64,000 nucleotides of DNA from contig CAIQVH010000018.1 in the NCBI GenBank assembly GCA_903875215.1, forward strand, positions 87,940 through 151,939. Direction: 5' to 3'. The notes under the pieces were generated by a model. The model saw nothing but the letters and a program-made list of their open reading frames with translations. It was not told the origin of the DNA and did no database searches. This document shows, piece after piece, positions 54,461 through 63,754 of the stretch. The translations under genes were made by a program, and so were the position numbers. How positions within the stretch are numbered: position 1 is the first letter of the stretch; every line of letters starts with the position of its first letter. This stretch comes from an uncultured Anaerolineae bacterium. Lineage in GTDB: Bacteria; Chloroflexota; Anaerolineae; Anaerolineales; Villigracilaceae.

Positions 54461-56194
54461 TTACACTTTTTCCACCGTAAAAGCCTGCTTGCGGATGCTG
54501 TAACCGCCAGCTTTGGCCAGCACCTTGCCAACCAGTTCGGCGGGCACATCCAGCAGGGTGTGTTGATCATCGATATAAATCTTGCCAATCACCGCGCCGG
54601 GGATATCCGCGTGATAGGCAATCGCGCCAACCACATCGCCCGGGCGGATGCCGTGCGCCTTGCCCATGTTCATCGTCAGGCGCACCATCCCGCTTTCGTG
54701 GGAGGCGCCGCTAAAATCATTACGCTTGAAGCTGTCGCGCCGTTCACGGTGTTCGGGGCGGGGATAAACCGATTCGCGCTCAAACCCGCGCTTTTCTCCG
54801 CCAAAGGAACGTTCCCGGCGCTCCGGGCGCGCCTCGCGGAGCTTCTCGCCCCGGAAACGGCCGTGCTGGAACTCGGTCACTTCGCTCACCGGAGCAATCG
54901 GGCGCTGCTTTTCATCAGCGCGGGTAATTTTCAGGGCCACAGCCGCCAACTCCAGCGGATCAACCCCGCCCGCCACAATTTTCTCCACGATGGCGCGCTC
55001 CGTTTTGCAGCGTCCGCGCTGGATCCAGACATTGATCTTGTTGATGAGTTCTTCCTCACGCCGGGCCAGGATTTCCTCGCTGGTAGGCAGCACAGCCTGG
55101 GTCAGCTTGGTGCGCGCAAAACGCTCAATGTCGCGCAGGCGGCGCTTCTCATAAGGTGTGACCAGGGTGATGGCAATGCCGGTTTTCCCGGCGCGGCCGG
55201 TGCGCCCAATGCGGTGAACGTAGATTTCAGAGTCGTCGGGCACGTCGTAGTTAAAAACGTGCGAGATGCCGTCAATATCGAGGCCACGCGCGGCAACATC
55301 AGTGGCGACGAGGACTTTAATCTGTCCGCCGCGGAAGCGATTCAGCGTGCGCTCGCGGGCTTCCTGGGCCAGGTCACCGTTCAGGGCTTCGGCTGGAAAG
55401 CCGCGGACGGCGAGTTCGCTCGCCAGGTCGCCGGTACCGGCGCGGGTGCGGACAAAGATCAGAGCGGAGGTAATCTCCTCCATCTCAAAAAGGCGGGTGA
55501 GCGCGGCGGTTTTATCGTGTTCATTGACAAGGTAATAGCGCTGCTCGATGGCGGCCACCGTCATCTGCTCACGCTGAATGGTGACGGATTGGGGTTCGCG
55601 CATGTACTTGTCGGCCAGGCGGCGGATTTCGGTGGGCATGGTGGCTGAAAAGAGCGCGGTCTGGCGTGCGGCGGGAGTGGCAGCCAGGATAGCTTCGATG
55701 TCTTCGATGAAGCCCATGCTGAGCATTTCGTCGGCTTCATCCAGCACCAGGGTGTGGATTTCGCCCAGATCGAGGACGCCGCGGTTCATCAAATCCAGCA
55801 GGCGGCCGGGCGTGCCAACAACGACATCCGCGCCGCGGCGCAGTTCGTTGATCTGCCTGGCATAGGGCGCTCCGCCATAAACGGCCAGCACCTTAACCTT
55901 GCAGAACTGTCCCATGGCCGTCATGGCCTCGGAGACCTGCAAAGCCAGCTCACGCGTGGGCGCCATGATAAGCGCCTGCGGAGCGCGTTGGCCGGTCTGT
56001 AAATTGTGCAAAATGGGGAGGGCGAAGGCGGCGGTTTTGCCGGTACCGGTCTGGGCCTGGCCGATCACGTCGGCACCAGCCAGCATGAGCGGAATTAGCC
56101 CGGCCTGAATGGGCGTCGGCTCGGCGTAGCCAAGCGCGGTGATGGCCTGCTCCAGCTCGGGGCGCAGGTTAAGGGTAGAAAATTCGGTTGTCAT
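54461..56194 (-). CDS. deaD: DEAD-box ATP-dependent RNA helicase with DbpA-like RNA-binding domain
   Basis: The helicase unwinds structured RNA in ribosome assembly and cold adaptation. The 577-residue protein has the Q motif region, AQTGTGKTAAF, PTRELA, the DEAD box (VLDEADEM), SAT, and HRIGRTGR. An Arg/Glu/Phe-rich linker (about 450-500) leads to a DbpA-type domain (MVRLTMNMGKAHGIRPGDVVGAIA). Start ATG 56194 has AAGGA about 7 nt upstream (the frame opens one codon earlier at a TTG). The 443-bp upstream region carries a leader hairpin. Confidence 0.94.
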   Translation of the reverse strand: MTTEFSTLNLRPELEQAITALGYAEPTPIQAGLIPLMLAGADVIGQAQTGTGKTAAFALPILHNLQTGQRAPQALIMAPTRELALQVSEAMTAMGQFCKVKVLAVYGGAPYARQINELRRGADVVVGTPGRLLDLMNRGVLDLGEIHTLVLDEADEMLSMGFIEDIEAILAATPAARQTALFSATMPTEIRRLADKYMREPQSVTIQREQMTVAAIEQRYYLVNEHDKTAALTRLFEMEEITSALIFVRTRAGTGDLASELAVRGFPAEALNGDLAQEARERTLNRFRGGQIKVLVATDVAARGLDIDGISHVFNYDVPDDSEIYVHRIGRTGRAGKTGIAITLVTPYEKRRLRDIERFARTKLTQAVLPTSEEILARREEELINKINVWIQRGRCKTERAIVEKIVAGGVDPLELAAVALKITRADEKQRPIAPVSEVTEFQHGRFRGEKLREARPERRERSFGGEKRGFERESVYPRPEHRERRDSFKRNDFSGASHESGMVRLTMNMGKAHGIRPGDVVGAIAYHADIPGAVIGKIYIDDQHTLLDVPAELVGKVLAKAGGYSIRKQAFTVEKV

Positions 56195-56640
56195 CAAAAA
56201 TCCTTGTTTCAGAAACCCGGCAAGTCGCAGTCCGGTGGACGACTTGTAGGACGACTCTCTTGCCGGTTAATGGGTGAAGTTTTGATGACTTCCGCACTTC
56301 CAAGCGGCCTTTTCAGACCGGGTCCCAAGCGCGCAGGCTTGCGCCTGTGCAACAAAAATGCCCGCTTTTCGGGCATTTTCCCGCCCCGCGGCCCTGATGC
56401 TGTGCTTCAGGAGTTTTTACGGGGCTCGGAAACCACAAAACAATGACCCAAGCAATATGCCCGATCCCGGGCAACAAGTGAGTATATCACAGAAGTGGCG
56501 AACGCGAGAAAAATCACGGGGTATTTCTCAATAGACCCGGGCGGGCAAAGGCTTTGACGAAAAGCCGTTGGGGTGTTTGATAAAGATTGTTGGGGAGCTT
56601 TACTGGAAGGCTCAATTGTGGGCGAACTATAAAGATGAAT
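56195..56640 (-). promoter_or_regulatory. Leader region of the RNA helicase gene with terminator-like hairpin
   Basis: No gene is visible in this 446-bp gap. On the minus strand, about 160-185 nt before the helicase start, AAAATGCCCG (56355-56364 as plus strand) pairs with CGGGCATTTT (56370-56379) over a 5-nt loop and is followed by a T-run, forming a terminator or attenuator. More GC-rich dyads lie at 56380-56470. The helicase mRNA therefore probably has a long regulated leader. The stretch 56470-56640 shows nothing I can identify. Confidence 0.5.
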
Positions 56641-58083
56641 CTATGGGCTATGGGAAATTTGATACAAGCCGGAAGTGAAATTGACCTCCAACATCGCCCA
56701 GTCAGTTCCGTTATCCCAACGCAACATCATCTCCGATTCACCAGAATCGAGGAGACGGAATGTGCCATCAAACGCGGGATGCTGATTCCGAAAGCGGATC
56801 AACGCAAACAGGGACTGAACAACAGGACGGTGAAGGGCTTGCTCGACTTCATCCAGAGAATAGAAATGCCGGTTAATATCCCGTCCAACACCACTCTTTG
56901 CCAGGAGCGTCATGTCATTTTCCCCGGCCAGCAAGCCTACATAATAGACCTGAGGCACGCCAGGGGAAAAGAATTGAATGGCGCGCGCCAGCAGATAATC
57001 CTGATCATTACGCCCCAGGGCATCGTAAAACGTGCAGTTGACCTGGTATAGATCCAGATTGGATGCCGCGGCACCGGTTGCCTGCCGGCTCTGTCCGTTG
57101 CTGTTTGTATGGATTCTTTCGACCAGCGCATCCAATTCTTCCGGAGGAATTAATCCATGACCGCCCTGCAGATTTAGGCTATCTGCCCCAATATCGATCA
57201 CACCGATACCATCGTGTGTATCCAGAACGGTGACAGCATTGCGCGGGCTGATGGCCAGCCATTGTTTCAAATAACGAGCAGTACGATTGAATATCGCATG
57301 CAATACCAGCGGCGGCAGGGCAAAATCATAAACGCGATCGACTTGACGGGCGATTTCGATCTGCCTGTGAAAATAGGAATGGATTTCGACGAGTACTTCG
57401 ATTCCCAGGGAGGCAGCCTGCCTGGCAAGTGTTTCTATAAAAACGAAGGTTTCTGGGATCATGAAACAGCTGCTTCCGGCTTTTTTAACTGCAAATCCAA
57501 CGGCGTCCAGCCGCACCATCCGAATATTATTCTTATGTAGTGTTTGCAGCACCGATTGCAGATACGCCTGACCCTGCGGATGATTGATATTGATATCGAT
57601 TTGTTGTTTGGTAAAGGTTGTCCACAAAAGGCGTTTTTTGCCATTCTTCAAGGTAACCTGGGAAAAAGGCAGGCCTGGCCGGGGACGATAGATGGCCAAC
57701 AGATCAGCTTCCGTCGCGCCGTTGGGAAAGATACTGTCCATGGTCAGAAACATGCCGTCATACATGGAAGAAGCGCCTTTTTCAGAATAATCCATAAATT
57801 GTGGAGAGCCAGACGATACATGATTTACGATAAAGTCTGCCATAAGGTCCACATCCTGCCCCAACGCCTGGATATCGGACCAATCCCCAAGGCAAGGATC
57901 GATCTGAGTATGATCTACGGGATCGAAGCCAGCATCAACACCATGAATTGAGTAATAAAAAGGGAGGATATGAACACCACCAAACAACCCGGCGAGCGGT
58001 CCTTTTAGTAATTGGTGCAATTCTGCGATCTTGTTTCCTCCCAGGCGATTTGCATATGTAATAAGTTGTACTTTATTTTTCAT
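56641..58083 (-). CDS. gtfA: Sucrose phosphorylase (GH13 subfamily 18)
   Basis: The enzyme splits sucrose with phosphate into glucose 1-phosphate and fructose in the cytoplasm. The 480-residue protein closely follows the bifidobacterial enzyme: MKNKVQLITYANRLGG start, GVHILPFYYSIHGVDAGFDP, YRPRPGLPF, nucleophile Asp193 in VRLDAVGF, acid/base Glu233 in VLVEIHSYF, and His290-Asp291 in LDTHDGIGVID, then AATGAAASNLDLYQVN. GH13_18 also includes glucosylglycerate and sucrose-6F-phosphate phosphorylases, but the similarity here is strongest to sucrose phosphorylase. It is the last gene of the LacI-controlled operon. No ribosome binding site is clear. Confidence 0.88.
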   Translation of the reverse strand: MKNKVQLITYANRLGGNKIAELHQLLKGPLAGLFGGVHILPFYYSIHGVDAGFDPVDHTQIDPCLGDWSDIQALGQDVDLMADFIVNHVSSGSPQFMDYSEKGASSMYDGMFLTMDSIFPNGATEADLLAIYRPRPGLPFSQVTLKNGKKRLLWTTFTKQQIDININHPQGQAYLQSVLQTLHKNNIRMVRLDAVGFAVKKAGSSCFMIPETFVFIETLARQAASLGIEVLVEIHSYFHRQIEIARQVDRVYDFALPPLVLHAIFNRTARYLKQWLAISPRNAVTVLDTHDGIGVIDIGADSLNLQGGHGLIPPEELDALVERIHTNSNGQSRQATGAAASNLDLYQVNCTFYDALGRNDQDYLLARAIQFFSPGVPQVYYVGLLAGENDMTLLAKSGVGRDINRHFYSLDEVEQALHRPVVQSLFALIRFRNQHPAFDGTFRLLDSGESEMMLRWDNGTDWAMLEVNFTSGLYQISHSP

Positions 58084-58209
58084 GATGATGACTTTTGTAC
58101 GAATATTGGATCGCAGATGAATATGCATTCCACTCAGGAATGCGATGAACACGAACGGCGCGGCATCTACCCTCCTGAAGCGCAGTAACAGCGCCGGCCC
58201 AGATCACAT

Positions 58210-59184
58210 CTACAATCCAAGCAGGAATTGAAAAGCCTGATCAGACCAGCCTGGCAGAGCCTCATGTTGAAAGTCAGGGTAGATCGCCATTGTTTTCGAC
58301 GAGGTGAGTTTGTTGTACACGGCAAACTGAGTGGATGGAGGACAAATAGTGTCCATAAGTCCAATCCCCCAAAGTATTTCTGCCTGTATACGAGGGGCTA
58401 GAAACTGAATGTCGATGTAACCCAACTTCTCAAATATGATCGCTTCATGCTTATGCATGGGGTCCGAGTGCCGAAAATATTCCTGCAGTTCTTTGTAGGC
58501 ATCTTTTGCCTGATCCATTTCCCACACCCGTTTGTAGTCGCTTAAGAATGGAAAGAGAGGCGCCGCTCTCTTAATCCGAGGCTCCAGCGCAGCGCAAGCG
58601 ATGGTCAGTGCACCTCCCTGGCTGCCGCCGATGACGCCAACCCGGTTCTCATCCACATCGGGCATTTCCATAACAATTCTGGCAAGTTGGGCTGTATCGA
58701 GAAATATCTGTCGGAAGAGCAATTTTTCTGGAGATCCCTGCAACGCGTCATGCAAGCCTCGAATGATTTGTCCATGCAGAGTGTTGCCAGCTACAGATCC
58801 TCTATCATCTGATAATCCTGCCTGTCCACGACAATCCAAGGCGGCGACGGTAAAACCTGCGGAAACATAGCCGAGCTTATCGAACCAGTCGCCTGAATCG
58901 CCTGTGTATCCGTGAAACATCAACACGGCAGGATGGGGCGAGGAAATGTTCGCAGGGCGCAGCAATTTGGCATGCACGCGCGCGCCCCCAACACCGGTAA
59001 AAAAAAGATGAAAACACTCAACGTTGGGAGCTGTAAATTCAGCCGCGATCAATTCGATTTGGGGATCTATGGAGCGCATTTCTGCCAGGCCCCTGTCCCA
59101 GAACGAGTCGAAATCAGATGGACATGGATTCTTGCCAGAATAATTTTTTAGCTGTTCGATGGGGAAATCAAATGTTAAGGGCAT
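58210..59184 (-). CDS. CE7-family acetyl xylan esterase / cephalosporin-C deacetylase-like hydrolase
   Basis: The 324-residue alpha/beta hydrolase has the family layout: PLTFDFPIEQLKNYSG..PSDFDSFWD start, HGYTGDSGDW oxyanion loop, ALDCRGQ, nucleophile Ser188 in GGSQGG, Asp278 in GLMDTICPPS and His307 in FQHEALPGW. These enzymes deacetylate xylo-oligosaccharides and small acetylated sugars, and no signal peptide is present, so it acts inside the cell. It lies between the MalG-type permease and sucrose phosphorylase genes, which suggests that the imported sugar may carry acetyl groups (inference). Confidence 0.9.
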   Translation of the reverse strand: MPLTFDFPIEQLKNYSGKNPCPSDFDSFWDRGLAEMRSIDPQIELIAAEFTAPNVECFHLFFTGVGGARVHAKLLRPANISSPHPAVLMFHGYTGDSGDWFDKLGYVSAGFTVAALDCRGQAGLSDDRGSVAGNTLHGQIIRGLHDALQGSPEKLLFRQIFLDTAQLARIVMEMPDVDENRVGVIGGSQGGALTIACAALEPRIKRAAPLFPFLSDYKRVWEMDQAKDAYKELQEYFRHSDPMHKHEAIIFEKLGYIDIQFLAPRIQAEILWGIGLMDTICPPSTQFAVYNKLTSSKTMAIYPDFQHEALPGWSDQAFQFLLGL

Positions 59185-59230
59185 ATTGGTTTTCTACTCT
59201 GTGATGATCTCTGTAAGGAATAACTACGTC

Positions 59231-60055
59231 TCATCCTTTGACCGCGCCCTGGAGCAACGCCATGATGATCTGGCGTTGAAACAGCACAAAGACGATGAGG
59301 GTGGGTACCAAAATCAGGATCGTGCCGGCGCATAGCAGGGGGATATCGGTGGCGTAGTGTCCCTGAAATGCCCCCAGCGCACCAGCCATCGTTCGTTTGG
59401 TTGGATCCTCAACCAGCACCAGTGCCAGGAGAAACTGGTTCCACGTCCAGATGGACATAAGGATTCCAAGCGAAGTGATTGGCGCCTGCGCAAGCGGTAC
59501 ATGAATCCGCCAGAATAGATCCCAGGTTGTGGCGCCATCGACACGGGCCGCCTCTGAGATCTCGGCTGGCATGTTGACGAAGTGAGCGCGCATCCAGAAG
59601 ACCGCAAAGGGCATGTATAAGGCGATCAACGGCAATGGAATGGCAAGGGGCGTATTGTAAATCCCCATCGCTCGCTCCAGGTAGTAGATCGGGATGATGA
59701 TCCCTGTGAATGGTAGTGTCAGCCCAAATACGAACAGGAAGAGAAGCATGTTCGCGCCACGGATCCGCAGTAATCCGATGGCAAACCCGGCCATTGTCGA
59801 TATCACCAAGGCAACGGGGACCACGGTCAGCACGATGAATGTGCTCGACATGACAAGCGCTGGCATCTGCGAAACCCTGAAAGCCTCCAGGAAGTTTCCC
59901 CACTGCGGATCGGCAGGCCATTCGAGCCCACCGGGCACAGTCCCTGATGGGTGCAGGGCGGTCATGAAGATACTGATGAAGGGCAGGATTGTGAAGGCCA
60001 TCAGCGCCACAAGCAGCGCCCGGCCTGCAAAGAGTTCGCCGCGTCCGATCTTCAT
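59231..60055 (-). CDS. CUT1-type sugar ABC permease, MalG class
   Basis: The 274-residue protein has six helices and the MalG EAA motif EISEAARVDGATTWDLFWRIHVPLAQAPI. It ends HPF-like RQIIMALLQGAVKG, typical of the MalG/LacG/MsmG class. ATG 60055 overlaps the MalF-class stop codon (ATGA), so translation is coupled; the open frame to 60283 lies within that gene. Its ATPase is not encoded nearby. Confidence 0.93.
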   Translation of the reverse strand: MKIGRGELFAGRALLVALMAFTILPFISIFMTALHPSGTVPGGLEWPADPQWGNFLEAFRVSQMPALVMSSTFIVLTVVPVALVISTMAGFAIGLLRIRGANMLLFLFVFGLTLPFTGIIIPIYYLERAMGIYNTPLAIPLPLIALYMPFAVFWMRAHFVNMPAEISEAARVDGATTWDLFWRIHVPLAQAPITSLGILMSIWTWNQFLLALVLVEDPTKRTMAGALGAFQGHYATDIPLLCAGTILILVPTLIVFVLFQRQIIMALLQGAVKG

Positions 60056-60990
60056 TGGGCACTCTCCTCTCTGCTGAGGCGCTGGATCGGGATGATTACA
60101 ACGATGACCAGGGTCATGAGGATGACAGCCAAGGCGGAAGCCAATCCCACTGCTCGTTGGGTGAATGCGAGGATATAGATTTGGAGCCCTGGCACGGCTG
60201 TTGAGTTGCCAGGGCCGCCAGCCGTCGCAACGTAGACGATGTCGAATGCGGCCAGCGCGGCGATCACTGTAACGGTCAGACACACGCTGACCTCATGTCG
60301 AAGAAGTGGAACGGTGATAGTGAAGAACTCTGTGAACCAGCTTGCGCCGTCGATCCTGGCCGACTCAAACAGGGCTGGGTCGATCTTGGAGATGCCGGTC
60401 GACAGCAGGACGGTACAGAAGCCTAGCAATACCCAAATCCCGATGATGCCAACGGCCGAGAGCGCCCAGTCAAAGTCGCCCAACCAGGCTCGCGTAATCG
60501 CACCGAGCCCAATGAACTTAAGGATCTGGTTCACCAGGCCTGAAAGCGAAAACAGCCAACCCCAAATGATTCCGGCAGCGACAAGCGCTATGACTTGGGG
60601 CAGGAATAGAACAGTCCGGGCAATTTCCCCGAACCGCCCGGTCGCCAGACGGTGGATCACACTCGCGACAACCAGCCCAAGCCCCACCGGGATAAAACTG
60701 AACCAAATGACAAGCCAAAATGCGTTGGAGACCGTCCCAATCAGATTGGGAACCTGGAAGACGGTCACATAATTCTTCAGCCCCACCCAGGTCATAGGAC
60801 CTGTGCCGTTCCACTTATAGAATGAGTAAACAATGGTCAACAGGAAAGGCAGTAGCACAAAGACCGCATACATGAGCAGCGCGGGGAGGGCGAACAACCA
60901 ACCAATAATGGCCTCCCGGCCGGACCATTTACTCATATCAGTCCGCCGGGAGGCAGGGAAAGCCGCAGGACGATTTTCTACCGTCATCAT
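60052..60990 (-). CDS. CUT1-type sugar ABC permease, MalF class
   Basis: The 312-residue protein has an N-terminal soluble segment, six helices (WLFALPALLMYAVFVLLPF is the first) and the EAA loop ESARIDGASWFTEFFTITVPLLRHE. I chose ATG 60990 (MMTVENRPAAFP) because AGG lies about 6 nt upstream; ATG 61038 or 60936 are alternatives. It follows the receptor gene and overlaps the MalG-class gene. Confidence 0.9.
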   Translation of the reverse strand: MMTVENRPAAFPASRRTDMSKWSGREAIIGWLFALPALLMYAVFVLLPFLLTIVYSFYKWNGTGPMTWVGLKNYVTVFQVPNLIGTVSNAFWLVIWFSFIPVGLGLVVASVIHRLATGRFGEIARTVLFLPQVIALVAAGIIWGWLFSLSGLVNQILKFIGLGAITRAWLGDFDWALSAVGIIGIWVLLGFCTVLLSTGISKIDPALFESARIDGASWFTEFFTITVPLLRHEVSVCLTVTVIAALAAFDIVYVATAGGPGNSTAVPGLQIYILAFTQRAVGLASALAVILMTLVIVVIIPIQRLSREESAQ

Positions 60991-61037
60991 CTCAAACCTA
61001 TCTGGCAGGCGCAGGCATCGCCATGCGGCACTCACCA

Positions 61038-62462
61038 TTATTGTTGCGCGATTTCCCGTTCGTATTCTTCTTGAACGGCTTTGAGCAGACCGGCAGCGTC
61101 TTGCTGGCCGGCAACCATCTTTTGAAGTTCAGGCGTCCAGCCTTGCGCGAAAATGGAGCTTGTCGCGTTGGCGATGAAGTCCATCGCGCCACCGTCAGCA
61201 CCCATCACAGGTCCGGCGGCGAGCGTCTCTGCTGTGACCGAGCCGGCGGCAACTGCAGGCATTTCGGCGTCCACAGGTCCACCAGGGTTGGAGCCGCCAA
61301 CCGCAACATCGATCTTGCGAGCTTCGGGATTCGTGGCGACCCAGTTCAGGAAGAATGCAGCGCAATCCGGATTCTTGGCCTTAGCAGCGATGCCAAAGGT
61401 CAATGGAGCGGACATGGCTGCATAGCCACCGCCAGCCTCAGCAGGCGGCATCAGGAAGAACCCAACATTTCCAGGAAGGTCCTTATCGTACCCGGCATTC
61501 TGCCAATCTCCATTGAAAGTGAATACTCCCTCGCCTTTGCCGAAGCGGGCGGCTGCATCGGTGTACTCAATGGCGTTGATGTCAGCTGGGAAGTAGCCGT
61601 TTTTGATCCACTGCTCCAGATGCTGGGCGGCAATGAGGTTCTCTGGCGTATCAATCGTCGCGCCGGCCTTCTGGTAGATCCAGTCATTGATAGGGCCAAC
61701 CGGTCCATAGGCCGCCATGAGGTTTTGGAGCGGGAACGCAAGCCCCATACCGCTCTTGGCGCTGCCCCACATCATGATTGGCTGGAGCCCTGCCGCCTTG
61801 GCTTTGGCGAGCAGATCCTCAAACTCAGCAACCGTCTTGGGGGGTTCGGTCATGCCGATCTGGGCTGCCAAGGCTTTGTTATAGAAGATGCCCGTTAAAC
61901 TGTAGTTCAGTCCCATGGCATAGAGTGTACCCGAGCCGCGCACGCCATCAGCGTCAATGCGGTTCTGGTTCAGCTGCGGTACCGGCCAGTCGTTCCATCC
62001 AAAAGCTGTAGCGTAGGGGTCAAGGTTCAATAATAACCCATCTTTGGCAAACGAGACCATCGTCGGTAACCGGAGCAGATCTGGCGCGTTGTCGCTCGCG
62101 AGTACAAGCGGCGTTGAATTAATCAGGTTCGCGAACTGGTCCTGGCTGATATCCCAAGTGACATTCGGGTACTGCTTGGTGAATTCCTCTGCAAGCTTGA
62201 AGGGCAGATCGAAACCGGTTTCGAAGGACGCCTTGAGCACGACAGCATCTGTTCCGCAGTTCGGACCTGCAACTGCCGGAGCTTCTGTTGCAGCAGGCTG
62301 GGTGGCTGGCACTTCCGTAGCAACGACTTCAGCCTTAGGGGCTTCCGTGGCGGCTGGAGCGGCAGGAGCCGCAGTCGTAGCCGGTGTACCACATGCAGCA
62401 AGAATCAGGGATACCAAAACTAGCAGGACTGCAAATGACAAAAATTTGGACTTCTTATTCAT
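61038..62462 (-). CDS. Sugar-binding receptor lipoprotein (extracellular solute-binding family 1)
   Basis: The 474-residue lipoprotein (lipobox LAAC) has an Ala/Thr/Pro-rich linker, then the family 1 pattern: LKASFETGFDLPFKLAEEFTKQYP, SFAKDGLLLNLDPYATA, MGLNYSLTGIFYNKALAAQIG, FEDLLAKAKAAGLQPIMMWG, FTFNGDWQNAGY and AKNPDCAAFFLNWVA. It should bind an oligosaccharide such as sucrose outside the membrane. The gene follows a good sigma-70 promoter with a LacI-type operator and a 140-nt leader. Confidence 0.93.
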   Translation of the reverse strand: MNKKSKFLSFAVLLVLVSLILAACGTPATTAAPAAPAATEAPKAEVVATEVPATQPAATEAPAVAGPNCGTDAVVLKASFETGFDLPFKLAEEFTKQYPNVTWDISQDQFANLINSTPLVLASDNAPDLLRLPTMVSFAKDGLLLNLDPYATAFGWNDWPVPQLNQNRIDADGVRGSGTLYAMGLNYSLTGIFYNKALAAQIGMTEPPKTVAEFEDLLAKAKAAGLQPIMMWGSAKSGMGLAFPLQNLMAAYGPVGPINDWIYQKAGATIDTPENLIAAQHLEQWIKNGYFPADINAIEYTDAAARFGKGEGVFTFNGDWQNAGYDKDLPGNVGFFLMPPAEAGGGYAAMSAPLTFGIAAKAKNPDCAAFFLNWVATNPEARKIDVAVGGSNPGGPVDAEMPAVAAGSVTAETLAAGPVMGADGGAMDFIANATSSIFAQGWTPELQKMVAGQQDAAGLLKAVQEEYEREIAQQ

Positions 62463-62593
62463 TCCTCTTTCTCCTTCATGAACTTTAATATGGATTCGAC
62501 ATCGATCGGAGCTTTGTTCTTTAGAAATAAGGTGAAGTTCGACCTCCTGTTGTTATGAGCGAATAGATATCCAAGGTTATGTTACTAGTGTCG

Positions 62594-62641
62594 TGAAAGC
62601 ACTTTCATAATAAGTATACAAGGGTTGAACAGTAGAGTCAA
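62594..62641 (-). promoter_or_regulatory. Promoter and LacI-family operator of the sugar operon
   Basis: On the minus strand, -35 TTGACT (62636-62641) and -10 TATACT (62613-62618) are 17 nt apart. The dyad TGAAAGCACTTTCA (62594-62607, plus-strand reading) lies 5 nt after the -10 box, over the start of transcription. The same 14 bp recur in front of the lacI gene, so binding would block this operon. Confidence 0.85.
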
Positions 62642-62650
62642 GAACCAGTT

Positions 62651-63655
62651 TTATGCAGTTTCGCGTTCTATTAAGGTCAGGGGCAGTTTGGCATGTTTAG
62701 GTGGGCGGGCAGGCGACTCGATTTGCGCAAGAAGCAATTCCACGGCCAACCTTCCGGACTCGTCCAAGTGTTGAGAGATGGTTGTGAGGTCGGCATATTC
62801 AGCCAGATCAAGATCATCGAACCCAATCACAGCCAATTGTTCCGGAACTTTGAAACCCAATTGTCGGGCAGCTTTGAGAACCCCAAGCGCCTGAAAATCT
62901 GTTGCGGCAAAAATAGCAGTAGGTGGCTCGGATAAATTCAATAGTTCTTTGGCAACCATGCGTGTTTGTTCCTGAGAATATGGTGCGAGGCGAACAAAGG
63001 TATCCGGGACCTGAATCCGATACTCCTTCAGCGCCCGCCGAAAACCGCTCAAGCGTAAACTTACAGGATGAATGGAATATTCGGGTAAATCTGTATCACC
63101 CAAAAAGGCAATTCTACGATGTCCCTTTCTCAGTAAATAGGTGGTTGCCATATAGCCACCTTCTGCATCATCAATTTCAACACAATTCAATTTTGGATGT
63201 GGATATTCAACCAGCACGGTAGGCAGCTTATGATCGATCAACCTGCGCGCATGGGCATCATCCACCGGCAATGACAAAATGATGAGTCCATCCAGGTTCC
63301 CTGTCAATGGCAGGCTGGATAAGTATCCCTGTAAATGATCGCTGGAATCAACGGTATACACAACCAGCTCAAAATTCTCAGGAGATAAAGTTTCAGCGAT
63401 TCCTCGGAGCCGCTGCATAAAGGATGGCGCGGTAAAGAAGGGACTGATCACGCCAATACGGCGCGTATGCTGCATGGCCCGCGCTCGAGCTTCTGCTTTT
63501 GGAATAAAGCCCAATGCATCGATAGCTGTCAGTACTTTCTCGCGTGTTTCAGAGTTGACTTTATCGGGTGCATTCAGGATGCGGGATACAGTGGTTATGC
63601 TAACTCCAGCATACTTGGCGACATCATAGATCGTAGGCCTTTTTTGTACCGGCAT
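62651..63655 (-). CDS. LacI-family transcriptional repressor
   Basis: The 334-residue protein has the LacI helix-turn-helix (PTIYDVAKYAGVSITTVSR) and hinge helix, followed by the periplasmic-binding-like effector domain (about 60-330). ATG 63655 is chosen because GGAGG lies 5 nt upstream; an ATG at 63667 precedes that site. It probably controls both its own gene and the sugar operon starting at 62462; a sucrose-derived sugar is a plausible inducer. Confidence 0.94.
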   Translation of the reverse strand: MPVQKRPTIYDVAKYAGVSITTVSRILNAPDKVNSETREKVLTAIDALGFIPKAEARARAMQHTRRIGVISPFFTAPSFMQRLRGIAETLSPENFELVVYTVDSSDHLQGYLSSLPLTGNLDGLIILSLPVDDAHARRLIDHKLPTVLVEYPHPKLNCVEIDDAEGGYMATTYLLRKGHRRIAFLGDTDLPEYSIHPVSLRLSGFRRALKEYRIQVPDTFVRLAPYSQEQTRMVAKELLNLSEPPTAIFAATDFQALGVLKAARQLGFKVPEQLAVIGFDDLDLAEYADLTTISQHLDESGRLAVELLLAQIESPARPPKHAKLPLTLIERETA

Positions 63656-63679
63656 GGGAACCTCCAATGAAGGCTAGAA

Positions 63680-63721
63680 TGAAAGCACTTTCAGTTTAGT
63701 ATACCAACAGAAGTGCGTCAA
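63680..63721 (-). promoter_or_regulatory. Promoter and operator of the lacI-family gene
   Basis: On the minus strand, -35 TTGACG (63716-63721) and -10 TAAACT (63693-63698) are 17 nt apart. The operator TGAAAGCACTTTCA (63680-63693) overlaps the end of the -10 box and the start site, so the repressor is autoregulated. Confidence 0.8.
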
Positions 63722-63754
63722 TGGCGATAAATCCACTGCCAATGCTAAAACCGC

